Assembly: GCA_947630585.1 (NCBI GenBank)
Contig: CANRIE010000112.1
Span: 1-19,510 of the forward strand
From: an uncultured Bacilli bacterium
GTDB taxonomy: Bacteria; Bacillota_I; Bacilli_A; RF39; UBA660
DNA: 19,510 nt
Direction: 5' to 3'
Both the position numbers and the translations under genes were made by a program. Position 1 is the first letter of the stretch. Every line of letters begins with the position of its first letter. The notes under the pieces were generated by a model that was given only the letters and a program-made list of their open reading frames with translations, did not search any database and had not been told where the DNA came from. Below are positions 1 to 6,631 of this stretch, piece after piece.

Positions 1-95
1 ACTCTATGTCATGTGTATTGAAATTTATAACATTTTAACTTTGCCATTTTTTTAACATTTTATCTTGACTTTTACAAGCTTCCTTTTGTCCAGCC

Positions 96-161
96 ATTGT
101 TTTGTGCTTTGGTCGCTTCTCAGCGTTGCCACATCTTCAAAACAACGCATATATTATAACA
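96..161 (-). ncRNA. Possible structured RNA or 5' leader transcribed leftward
   Basis: On the minus strand an extended -10 element (TGTTATAAT, 161-153) predicts a transcript start near 146. The predicted RNA would open exactly with a long stem: 138-145 pairs perfectly with 97-104 (8 bp, plus a possible G-U pair at 146/96). Inside it, 129-131 pairs with 110-112, and a CGCT/AGCG stem (122-125 with 114-117) is capped by GAGA, a GNRA-type tetraloop. The -35 region is poor (TTGCAT with a 19-nt spacer at best). I do not recognise the family. A 32-codon reading frame (150 to 52, minus) covers the same bases, but it has no ribosome site and its ATG lies upstream of the predicted start, so I do not call it a gene. 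The target, if this is a leader, lies beyond the left edge. Confidence 0.3.
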
Positions 162-216
162 CATTTAAGTTAAACGAATGCAACATTAATATCAAGTTCC
201 AATTACACTAAATAAT

Positions 217-350
217 TTAGACAAATAAATGCAATAAATCTATTATTAGGCACAAATCAGGCTTTTCTTAACTTATTAGACAATTTAATGCAATTGCTTT
301 TAGACAAGTAAATGCAACCACTATGTTAAAAATTGCATTTACTTGTCTAA
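217..350. repeat. Four copies of an 18-bp motif, two forming a perfect hairpin
   Basis: Consensus TTAGACAANTAAATGCAA occurs at 217-234, 276-293 (TTAGACAATTTAATGCAA) and 300-317 in direct orientation, and at 333-350 inverted. The last two are perfect 18-bp reverse complements around a 15-nt loop. A weaker partial copy ending AATGCAA lies at 177-183. There is no T-run after the hairpin, so it is not a standard terminator. The copies fill the non-coding stretch between the left-edge RNA and the promoter of the first gene. They could be operators, recombinase or transposase binding sites, or the relic of a small mobile repeat; the sequence alone does not decide. Confidence 0.75.
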
Positions 351-381
351 GTAAGAATGATACTTTAAATGTCGAATTTTC

Positions 382-410
382 TTGACTTTAGTTTAAAAAA
401 TAGGTATAAT
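382..410 (+). promoter_or_regulatory. Sigma-A promoter of the 128-aa gene
   Basis: The -35 TTGACT (382-387) and -10 TATAAT (405-410) are separated by exactly 17 nt. Transcription should start near 417, giving a very short leader of about 17 nt that is little more than the ribosome site GGAGG (424-428). Confidence 0.8.
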
Positions 411-433
411 ATGGAACTTGATTGGAGGGGAAC

Positions 434-820
434 ATGGAAAAGAACGAATATAATTGCTATTTAATGTTAGCTGAAAATATATCAGGAGCTGAAAGTAAAA
501 GATTAAAAAAATTTTTACCAATTATAGTGCATTTTAGAGATGGAGAATTTAGAGAATTTTATACTAATGCTAAAGTATATATAGGAGATAGTTGTAGAGA
601 TATGGAATTTTTAGAGGGGGATGCTTCTTTATTTATTGATAGAAGAAGTCCAGTTGATGAATTAACTTATTACTATGCAATTACTCCCTATGAGTTTTAT
701 CCTAATTACTTAGATACAGAGATATTACCTGATATTGTAAGATTAAGTGAATTAACTATGAAGACGAAAGTTGAGTTAGCTAAAAACAAAGAAATTAAAG
801 TTTTAAAGAAAAAAATATAA
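434..820 (+). CDS. Hypothetical protein, 128 aa
   Basis: I do not recognise this protein. The start at ATG 434 is chosen because GGAGG lies 5 nt upstream; an in-frame TTG at 422 would place the start before its own ribosome site. The product is soluble, with no signal peptide or membrane segment. Its N-terminal two thirds look like a beta-rich domain (hydrophobic stretch LPIIVHF, then acidic and aromatic residues including FIDRRSPVDELTYYYAITPY). The last 30 residues are a lysine-rich helix ending VLKKKI. It has its own near-perfect promoter and no terminator before the rplM promoter 19 nt downstream, so some read-through into the L13 leader is possible. The function is unknown; the position next to a ribosomal-protein operon is only a weak hint. 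Confidence 0.8.
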   Translation: MEKNEYNCYLMLAENISGAESKRLKKFLPIIVHFRDGEFREFYTNAKVYIGDSCRDMEFLEGDASLFIDRRSPVDELTYYYAITPYEFYPNYLDTEILPDIVRLSELTMKTKVELAKNKEIKVLKKKI

Positions 821-838
821 GAAAATAAGGGAAAAACG

Positions 839-867
839 TTGACTTTTAAGAGTAATTTAGATATAAT
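839..867 (+). promoter_or_regulatory. Sigma-A promoter of rplM-rpsI
   Basis: TTGACT (839-844) and TATAAT (862-867) with a 17-nt spacer; the predicted start is near 874, at the first base of the L13 leader. It begins 19 nt after the preceding stop codon. Confidence 0.85.
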
Positions 868-872
868 CTATG

Positions 873-936
873 TCGGTACATTGATTCCCGGATTGTTTCG
901 TGGTGGGAACATGAAACAGAAAGATAGGAGAAAAAA
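873..936 (+). promoter_or_regulatory. L13 ribosomal protein leader (cis-regulatory RNA)
   Basis: The leader matches the conserved Firmicutes L13 leader motif as I know it: GGTACATTGATTCCCGG, then TTGTTTCGTGGTGGGAAC and ATGAAACAG. Two pairings can be read directly: TTCCC (885-889) with GGGAA (905-909), and GTTTC (895-899) with GAAAC (913-917). These interleave, so together they would form an H-type pseudoknot; alternatively they are competing helices. In this family the leader is thought to bind L13 and lower expression of its own operon. The ribosome site AGGAG (926-930) follows directly. Confidence 0.85.
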
Positions 937-1368
937 ATGAAAAGTTATATGCAAAAAAAAGAAGAAGTTGTTCGTAATTGGTATGTAATTGATGCTAATG
1001 GCGAATCACTTGGTCGTGTAGCAACAAAGGCTGCACATATTTTAAGAGGCAAACATAAAGTAACTTATACACCTCATGTTGATTGTGGTGATTATGTTAT
1101 TATTATAAATGCCAAGAAAGTTAATTTAACTGGTAATAAGTTAAATGATAAGATGTATTATAATCACTCTATGTATCCAGGTGGATTAAGAGAAAGAACA
1201 GCAAAAGAAATGAGAGAAAATTATCCAGTTGAAATGCTTGAAAGAGCAGTTAAAGGAATGCTTCCTCATAATCGTTTAGGAAGAGCTATGGGTAAAAAAT
1301 TATTTGTTTATGCTGATGAGACTCATCCACATGCAGCACAAAAACCAGTTCAAATTGAGATTAAATAG
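937..1368 (+). CDS. rplM: 50S ribosomal protein L13
   Basis: Structural protein of the large ribosomal subunit; it binds 23S rRNA early in assembly. At 143 aa it has the usual family length. Typical features are NWYVIDANGESLGRVAT near residue 14, the ILRGKHK...YTPHVDCGDYVIIINA core, MYYNHSMYPGG, and the C-terminal MLPHNRLGRAMGKKLFVY block. The start at 937 has AGGAG 6 nt upstream; Met5 (949) is a weaker alternative. It is first in the standard rplM-rpsI operon, with rpsI beginning 15 nt downstream, and is probably autoregulated through the preceding leader. Confidence 0.98.
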   Translation: MKSYMQKKEEVVRNWYVIDANGESLGRVATKAAHILRGKHKVTYTPHVDCGDYVIIINAKKVNLTGNKLNDKMYYNHSMYPGGLRERTAKEMRENYPVEMLERAVKGMLPHNRLGRAMGKKLFVYADETHPHAAQKPVQIEIK

Positions 1369-1383
1369 GGAGGATTAGAGGAT

Positions 1384-1797
1384 ATGTCAAAAGTTTATCA
1401 AGCAACCGGAAAAAGAAAAGATAGTGTTGCTAAAGTTACACTTACAAGTGGTAAAGGTAAAATTACTGTTAATGGACGTGATGTTCGGGAGTATTTTCCA
1501 TTTGAAACCCTTGTTATGGATTTAGAACAACCTCTTGTATTAACTAATACTAAAGGGTTATTCGATATTGATGCGAAAGTATTTGGTGGAGGATTTAGAG
1601 GTCAAGCTGGAGCTATTCGTTTAGGAATTACTAAAGCTTTACTTGAATATGATTCAACAACAAGTCCTGATAGTGAAAATAGTTTAAGAAGACCATTAAA
1701 AGTAAATGGTATGATTACTCGTGATGCAAGAGTTAAAGAACGTAAAAAATATGGTCTTAAAAAAGCACGTCGGGCTCCACAATTTAGTAAACGTTAG
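1384..1797 (+). CDS. rpsI: 30S ribosomal protein S9
   Basis: Small-subunit protein whose C-terminal tail reaches the P-site tRNA. The 137-aa product shows the family N-terminus YQATGKRKDSVAKV, the central GGGFRGQAGAIRLGITKALL, and the basic tail YGLKKARRAPQFSKR ending in the conserved SKR. GGAGG (1369-1373) and AGAGGA (1377-1382) both precede the ATG. It is co-transcribed with rplM and followed by an intrinsic terminator. Confidence 0.98.
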   Translation: MSKVYQATGKRKDSVAKVTLTSGKGKITVNGRDVREYFPFETLVMDLEQPLVLTNTKGLFDIDAKVFGGGFRGQAGAIRLGITKALLEYDSTTSPDSENSLRRPLKVNGMITRDARVKERKKYGLKKARRAPQFSKR

Positions 1798-1803
1798 AAA
1801 TTT

Positions 1804-1825
1804 AAAGTCCTTAAGGGACTTTTTT
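1804..1825 (+). terminator. Intrinsic terminator of rplM-rpsI
   Basis: AAAGTCC (1804-1810) pairs with GGACTTT (1816-1822) around a 5-nt loop, with a six-T run at 1820-1825. It sits 6 nt after the rpsI stop. Confidence 0.85.
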
Positions 1826-1831
1826 CTATAT

Positions 1832-1871
1832 AAAAAGCTAAAGATTTAACGCTTATAATCTTTAGCTTTTT
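1832..1871 (-). terminator. Terminator of the Ig-MBL gene, possibly bidirectional
   Basis: A perfect 15-bp stem (1832-1846 with 1857-1871) surrounds a 10-nt loop, flanked by A5 on one side and T5 on the other, so it can work in both directions. The minus-strand stop codon (1848-1846) lies at the loop/stem boundary. It backs up the rpsI terminator 10 nt away. Confidence 0.8.
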
Positions 1872-3726
1872 GATTAGTTCTAATTTCAATATTATTGCCA
1901 TCTGATAATAAGACGATATTTTTACTATCACAGACTTGATAATATTTAGTATTATATTTTTTCATTAAATTTTTATTTGTACTACTTGGATACTTACTTG
2001 AACACCAACAACAATTAGGAATAATGGCATATTCAGGGGTAGTTGCTTTAAAGAAAGCATCACTTAAATTTTCATAACCATGATGAGGCCATTTCAAAAC
2101 ATCAATATCTAAACTAATTGGGAAACTATTAGCATAATTTGTAAATTTAGTAACATCCATATATTCACTAGGAGTATCACCTGTAAACATAAATTTTCTC
2201 CGCCCAAATTCTAAGATAAAAACTAAAGAGTTAGCATTTTCATAAGTTGTAAATATTCCACGTGTTGGACCAATAAAATAAAGTTTCATATCTCCAATTT
2301 CTAAATAATCTTTAATACCAATGATTTTAGGAGTAATGCCTTTTTCTTTAATTTTATCTTTTATATATAAGACGTCACGGCTTACACATTGTTTTTTACT
2401 AACACAATTCATGATATCAACTGAGTAATAAAGTTCACCAACTTGAAAACTATCTAAGATAGCAGCTTGAGCTTGAACATGATTCCAATGAACATGAGAT
2501 CCTATCATCACATCAATTTTAGTAATTCCTAAATCTTTTAAATAACTAACAATTTTATCTTTAGCTCCATATTGACCTCCATCTATCATGATAACTTTAT
2601 CATCAGTTCTAATTAAAATTGCATCATCATCAGATATACCAGCAATAAAATGCATTTCAATATTACTACTTTTAACATTACAAGTAATATCACTTACATT
2701 ACCTGCTTTATCTAATACTCCAACTTTAACAATATCTAAATGTTCAGGAATAGTAAAACTTGAAAAATTACTTGTTATCTTTGAAGTATTAGTATAATAA
2801 AGATAATTACTAATTCCTAAATTATCACTTGCCGTTACGGTTATTTCTGTTTTATCAGAACTTCTTTTAGCATCACAATAAGCAATAGGTGGAGATTTAT
2901 CAATATTAGTAACATTTATATTTTTTACTTTATAATTACCATTATTATCATAGACATAAAAATAATAATTACCATTTTCCTTAATTGTATAAGTAGTTTT
3001 AGAAACAGCAATTTGATTACCATTTGGAACTTTAATATAAGAAAAATCTTTACCACTTGCTGTTATATTAACTTCAATATCTTTATTAGTATAACTAGTA
3101 TCATAACTAACACTTAGATTTAAATCATTAATAGTTTCTTCTTTTTCATGAACAATCACGGTTCTTCTAATACTTTTTTCTTTATTATTTTCAACTATTG
3201 TATAAATAACATAATAAGTATCTGCAACACTAGTATTAACTTGATTATCTACAACAATTCGATTAGAAATATCATTGTTATTTTTATCATAAGCTAAACA
3301 ACCAGAGTCTGTATAAGAATCATTAAGTGATATTTCAACAACTTCATTACCAATTAATTCTAATTTAATATCATTAATATTATTATTAGGATTTTCAATA
3401 ACTTTAATATTTCGGAATTTAAGAGCATTACCAATTTTATATGTTACAATATAAGATCCTTCTTTATTAATATCAATGTTATTAGTAACTATAACATCAC
3501 CAGTTACAAATTCCTTATGATTTAAGGTTGCATAGTAACCCATTTCTTCATATTCTTCACCTTTATATAAAGTTATCTCAGATGGTCCATATAAAATAAT
3601 ATCATATTCTTTTATAGCACTTATGTTAGGTTTATTATTACTTAAATTACTTACTAAAAAATAAATACCAACAAGAACTATTATTAATATTATTAAAACA
3701 ATAATCTTTTTAATATCAATCTTCAT
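1846..3726 (-). CDS. Membrane-anchored protein with Ig-like repeats and a ComEC-type MBL domain
   Basis: 626 aa. Residues 1-6 are charged, residues 8-25 form a hydrophobic anchor with no lipobox, and the rest should be outside the cell. Residues 41-110 and 118-193 look like DUF5011-type Ig-like domains (LYKGEEYEEMG, DSYTDSGCLAYD). Two more beta-sandwich units cover about 203-273 and 279-352. Residues 356-612 form a metallo-beta-lactamase fold resembling the soluble C-terminal domain of ComEC: IDGG (381-384), SHVHWNH (410-416), TGD (515-517), KWPHHG (545-550). The usual HxHxDH has Asn415 instead of Asp (codon AAT read on the minus strand). Cysteines cluster at 572, 573 and 575. It is a single gene between its own promoter and terminator. 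The likely role is an extracellular hydrolase or a binding protein; the substrate is unknown. Confidence 0.85.
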   Translation of the reverse strand: MKIDIKKIIVLIILIIVLVGIYFLVSNLSNNKPNISAIKEYDIILYGPSEITLYKGEEYEEMGYYATLNHKEFVTGDVIVTNNIDINKEGSYIVTYKIGNALKFRNIKVIENPNNNINDIKLELIGNEVVEISLNDSYTDSGCLAYDKNNNDISNRIVVDNQVNTSVADTYYVIYTIVENNKEKSIRRTVIVHEKEETINDLNLSVSYDTSYTNKDIEVNITASGKDFSYIKVPNGNQIAVSKTTYTIKENGNYYFYVYDNNGNYKVKNINVTNIDKSPPIAYCDAKRSSDKTEITVTASDNLGISNYLYYTNTSKITSNFSSFTIPEHLDIVKVGVLDKAGNVSDITCNVKSSNIEMHFIAGISDDDAILIRTDDKVIMIDGGQYGAKDKIVSYLKDLGITKIDVMIGSHVHWNHVQAQAAILDSFQVGELYYSVDIMNCVSKKQCVSRDVLYIKDKIKEKGITPKIIGIKDYLEIGDMKLYFIGPTRGIFTTYENANSLVFILEFGRRKFMFTGDTPSEYMDVTKFTNYANSFPISLDIDVLKWPHHGYENLSDAFFKATTPEYAIIPNCCWCSSKYPSSTNKNLMKKYNTKYYQVCDSKNIVLLSDGNNIEIRTNQKAKDYKR

Positions 3727-3747
3727 AAGCTAACTCCATTCTAGTTA

Positions 3748-3756
3748 ATTGTAACA
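3748..3756 (-). promoter_or_regulatory. Extended -10 promoter of the Ig-MBL gene
   Basis: Reading the minus strand, TGTTACAAT fits TGn plus a -10 hexamer (5 of 6). The -35 at 17 nt (TTTTAT) is poor. GGAG lies 7 nt before the ATG at 3726. Confidence 0.45.
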
Positions 3757-3786
3757 TAAATAGATAAAAAATAAAAGTAATATAAC

Positions 3787-3815
3787 TTGATTTTCTAAAT
3801 AAAAAATGATAATAT
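3787..3815 (+). promoter_or_regulatory. Promoter of the SDR-YnbB-Rlu operon
   Basis: TTGATT (3787-3792), 17-nt spacer, TAATAT (3810-3815). Divergent to the Ig-MBL promoter within a 112-nt intergenic gap. GAGGGG (3828-3833) is 5 nt before the first ATG. Confidence 0.65.
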
Positions 3816-3838
3816 AGAAAAGAATTTGAGGGGATAGT

Positions 3839-4543
3839 ATGAATTGTTTAATAACTGGAGCAAGTATGGGAATAGGAAAATCTCTTGCTTATAAATTTGC
3901 AAGTTTAGGATATAATTTATATTTAACATATGTAAGTAACTATGATTTAATTTTAAAAATAAAAGATGATATTCAAGATAAATATCAGGTTAAATGTTTT
4001 ATTAAAAAATGTGATTTGGGGATAGAAGATGATATTTTAAGTTTAATTAGAGATTATGAAACTAAGTTTAATAGTTTAGATATTTTAGTTAATAATGCGG
4101 GAATTTTTATGGATAATTTAATAGAAGATAAAACTAAGGATGAATTTATGGAAGTTTTAGAAGTAAATATTGTTGGAACTTTTTTATTAACAAAGTATAG
4201 TTTAAGACTTATGGGAGAAAACTCAATAATTATTAATATGGCAAGTACAGATGGAATAGATACCTATAATTTATATAATATTGATTATGCAGTTAGTAAG
4301 GCAGGAATTATTCAATTAACGAAAAGTTTAGCTTTAATATTAAAACAAAAAGTAATTGCAATTGCTCCTAATTGGGTTGCAACAGAATCCACTTTGAATG
4401 TGGATAAAATATTTTTAGAAAGTGAACTTAAAAGAATAGGTCAAAAAGAGTTAATTCCTGTTACTAAAGTTGTTGATATAATAATAGATAGTATAAATAA
4501 TAAAGATATTAAAAGTGGAGAAGTGATTAAAATATATGAATGA
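3839..4543 (+). CDS. SDR-family NAD(P)-dependent oxidoreductase, FabG-like
   Basis: A classical short-chain dehydrogenase/reductase of 234 aa. The nucleotide-binding motif TGASMGIG is at 6-13 and NNAG at 85-88. The catalytic tetrad is complete: Asn110 (EVN), Ser136 (MAST), Tyr150 and Lys154 (YAVSK). After the beta-sheet core, IAPNWVATES matches the family PG-motif region, with Asn in place of Gly. It resembles FabG (3-oxoacyl reductase) in architecture, but no fatty-acid genes are nearby, so the substrate is not assigned. The next gene overlaps it by 8 nt, indicating translational coupling. Confidence 0.9.
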   Translation: MNCLITGASMGIGKSLAYKFASLGYNLYLTYVSNYDLILKIKDDIQDKYQVKCFIKKCDLGIEDDILSLIRDYETKFNSLDILVNNAGIFMDNLIEDKTKDEFMEVLEVNIVGTFLLTKYSLRLMGENSIIINMASTDGIDTYNLYNIDYAVSKAGIIQLTKSLALILKQKVIAIAPNWVATESTLNVDKIFLESELKRIGQKELIPVTKVVDIIIDSINNKDIKSGEVIKIYE

Positions 4544-5771
4544 ATTAATTAATAAAGTAGATTTAAAAATAAAAGATGAAATAGAAAAAATTAATAAATT
4601 AGAAGAATATTATAGTTTAAAAGTATTAGAATCTTTTAAAAAGTTTAAAGTTTCTGAAAGTGATTTTCATGGAACAACTGGGTATGGTTATAATGACTTT
4701 GGAAGAGACAAAATAGATTTGATATTTGCAGATGTTTTAGGGAGTGAAAAGGCTTTAGTTAGAAGCCAATTTATATCAGGAACTCATGCTTTAACAGTTA
4801 CTTTCTTTGGACTTTTAAGACCAGGGGATACTTTATTATCAATATGTGGTAAACCTTATGATACATTAGATGAAGTAATTGGAATAAGGGAAAATAAAAG
4901 TTCTTTAAAAAGTTTTGGAGTTGATTATCAAGAAATAGATTTAATTGATAATGATTTTGATTATTCTAAAATTAAAGAATATCTTGAAAATAATAAATGC
5001 AAGGTTATTGAAATTCAAAGAAGTAAAGGGTATTCAACAAGAAAAAGTATTGAAATTGAAAAAATTAAAAAAGTTGCTAAGTTTATTAAAGATATAAATA
5101 AAGATATAAATAAAGATGTAATAATTATGGTTGATAATTGTTACTGTGAATTTACAGAATATGAAACACCAGTTCAAGTAGGATGTGATATTATGGTTGG
5201 ATCGTTAATCAAAAATTTAGGTGGCGGGATTGCTCCTAATGGCGCGTACGTTGCAGGAAGAAGTGATTTAGTTGAGTTAGTTTCAGAACGCCTAACTGTT
5301 CCGGGGCAAGGAAGCGAGGTTGGACCTAGTTTAGGAATTAATAAGTTGATATTACAAGGATTGTATATGGCTCCAAGTGTTGTTGCAAGTAGCTTAAAAA
5401 CAAATATATTCGCAAGTTCGATGCTAGAAGAACTTGGTTATTTTGTTGAACCTTGTTATAAGGAAAAACACCCTGATATTGTTTTAAATATTACTTTTAA
5501 TGATGAAAAAAAATTAATTAATTTTGTTCAAGGAATTCAAGAATCAAGTGCAATTGATAGTTACTTAACAATTATGCCAACTGATATGCCAGGGTATGAC
5601 TCTAAAATAATCATGGCAAGTGGTAGTTTTATTCAAGGAAGTAGTATAGAAATTTCCTGTGATGGACCAATTCGTGAACCTTACATTGCTTACCTTCAAG
5701 GAAGTTTAACTTATCAATATGGAAGAATTGCGGTTATAAATGCTGTTAGGAGAATTATAGATGAAAAGTAA
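4536..5771 (+). CDS. YnbB-like PLP-dependent enzyme (methionine gamma-lyase family protein)
   Basis: 411 aa, matching the family often named methionine gamma-lyase family or aluminium resistance protein (YnbB in Bacillus). Characteristic blocks are FHGTTGYGYNDFGRD (44-58), the cofactor region RSQFISGTHA (76-85), VDNCYCEF (199-206) with Asp200 expected to contact the pyridine nitrogen, and GSLIKNLGGGIAP (222-234) with Lys226 as the likely Schiff-base lysine. The C-terminal domain contains CDGPIREPY. Reaction and substrate of the family are poorly established. The start overlaps the SDR stop; GGAG lies 15 nt away, so coupling probably matters. The gene contains a 12-bp tandem repeat. Confidence 0.88.
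   Translation: MNELINKVDLKIKDEIEKINKLEEYYSLKVLESFKKFKVSESDFHGTTGYGYNDFGRDKIDLIFADVLGSEKALVRSQFISGTHALTVTFFGLLRPGDTLLSICGKPYDTLDEVIGIRENKSSLKSFGVDYQEIDLIDNDFDYSKIKEYLENNKCKVIEIQRSKGYSTRKSIEIEKIKKVAKFIKDINKDINKDVIIMVDNCYCEFTEYETPVQVGCDIMVGSLIKNLGGGIAPNGAYVAGRSDLVELVSERLTVPGQGSEVGPSLGINKLILQGLYMAPSVVASSLKTNIFASSMLEELGYFVEPCYKEKHPDIVLNITFNDEKKLINFVQGIQESSAIDSYLTIMPTDMPGYDSKIIMASGSFIQGSSIEISCDGPIREPYIAYLQGSLTYQYGRIAVINAVRRIIDEK
5088..5117 (+). repeat. 12-bp tandem repeat inside the YnbB-like gene
   Basis: The unit AAAGATATAAAT occurs at 5088-5099 and 5100-5111, with half a unit at 5112-5117. In frame it encodes KDINKDINKD (185-194), lengthening the segment just before the VDNCYCEF strand. In-frame slippage would change the protein by four residues. 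Confidence 0.8.
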
Positions 5772-6420
5772 AAAATTAAAAATAGTTTATGAAGATAAAT
5801 ATATATTAGTTATTAATAAACCTGAAAAATTATTAACAGTTAGTACTTTAAATGAAAAAGAAGAAACTTTATATTTTAAAGTTCGTTTATATTTAAAAAG
5901 AAAAAATAAAAAGAATAAAGTTTTTATTATTCATAGATTAGACTTTGATACATCAGGATTAATTGTATTTGCTAAAAGTGAAGAAGTTAAAAATATTATG
6001 CAAGATAATTGGGATAAAGTAATAAGACGTTATATGGGAATAGTTGTTGGACATCCTAAAAAAGATAAAGAAACTTTAAAAAATTATTTACAAGAAACTA
6101 AGACTAATTATGTTTATGTTATAAATGATAAATCAGGAAAATTTGCAATTACGTCGTACTCAAAAGTTAAAGAAACTAAGGATTACACTTTACTTGATAT
6201 TGATATTAAAACGGGAAGAAAGAATCAAATTAGAGTGCAACTTAATAATATCGATTGTCCTATTTTAGGAGATACTAAATATAATCCTAAAGGAGTAAAA
6301 GCTAAAAGATTATATTTACATGCTTATTATTTAGAATTTCCTCATCCTAAAACCAATGAATTATTAAAGTTTGAATTAGATGTTCCCAAAGACTTTTTAG
6401 AAATAATGAGGCAAAGATAA
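5761..6420 (+). CDS. RluA/RluD-family pseudouridine synthase
   Basis: Converts specific uridines of structured RNA, usually 23S rRNA, to pseudouridine. The 219-aa protein shows the opening VYEDKYILVINKPEKLL, the catalytic signature HRLDFDTSG at 58-66 with Asp61 as nucleophile, KTGRKNQIRVQL near 170-181, and LYLHAYYLEFPHP near the C-terminus. There is no N-terminal S4 domain, so it is a short form like RluA or RluC-type paralogues, and the target site cannot be assigned. AGGAGA (5748-5753) precedes the ATG by 7 nt, and the gene overlaps the previous one by 11 nt. It is last in the three-gene unit. Confidence 0.92.
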   Translation: MKSKKLKIVYEDKYILVINKPEKLLTVSTLNEKEETLYFKVRLYLKRKNKKNKVFIIHRLDFDTSGLIVFAKSEEVKNIMQDNWDKVIRRYMGIVVGHPKKDKETLKNYLQETKTNYVYVINDKSGKFAITSYSKVKETKDYTLLDIDIKTGRKNQIRVQLNNIDCPILGDTKYNPKGVKAKRLYLHAYYLEFPHPKTNELLKFELDVPKDFLEIMRQR

Positions 6421-6475
6421 AATATATTCAGGAAGTTAGTAGAGATTAAAATAGAATATATGTATTCACCAAAAT

Positions 6476-6496
6476 GAAATTAAAAAATTTAATTTT
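6476..6496 (+). terminator. Weak A-T hairpin after the SDR-YnbB-Rlu operon
   Basis: AAATTAAA (6477-6484) pairs with TTTAATTT (6488-6495) around AAA, followed by only a few T residues. All pairs are A-T, so as a terminator it is marginal. Confidence 0.3.
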
Positions 6497-6503
6497 GTTA
6501 AGT

Positions 6504-6617
6504 ATGTGAAACAAATTGCTAATATTTAATCAAAAATGTTTCACATTTTATAAAATATATGCTATAATAATTATGTGAAACAAAAATAAAATTATTTATA
6601 GGAAAAGTTTCACATAA
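6504..6617. promoter_or_regulatory. Fic promoter framed by four GTGAAAC half-sites
   Basis: GTGAAAC or its complement occurs at 6506-6512, 6538-6544, 6575-6581 and 6607-6613 in alternating orientation. This makes two inverted pairs: ATGTGAAACA (6504-6513) with TGTTTCACAT (6537-6546), and TTATGTGAAAC (6571-6581) with GTTTCACATAA (6607-6617). Between them the promoter is TTCACA (6540-6545), 17 nt, TATAAT (6563-6568). Site 2 therefore overlaps the -35, site 3 covers the transcript start and site 4 touches the ribosome site AAGGAG (6617-6622). Binding of a repressor to these sites would block expression. The second pair could also form an RNA hairpin hiding the ribosome site. Confidence 0.75.
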
Positions 6618-6631
6618 AGGAGAATCTTATT

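Noticed and set aside
52..150. 32-codon minus-strand reading frame at the left edge
   Set aside because: No ribosome site, a TAA just upstream, and its ATG lies before the predicted transcript start; the RNA-fold reading explains the stretch better.
217..350. CRISPR or intrinsic terminator from the 18-bp motif
   Set aside because: Spacing is irregular, copies vary, and no T-run follows the hairpin.
422..433. TTG start extending the first gene by four codons
   Set aside because: It would overlap its own GGAGG site; ATG 434 has correct spacing.
2588..2797. Plus-strand 69-codon frame inside the Ig-MBL gene
   Set aside because: Antisense shadow of a clear long gene, with no ribosome site or family resemblance. 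The same applies to the minus-strand frames at 10366-10551, 11177-11401, 12148-12342, 14716-14931 and 18996-19181.
6504..6617. CRISPR array from repeated GTGAAAC
   Set aside because: Units are 7-11 bp, alternate in orientation and overlap a promoter; no spacer-repeat regularity.
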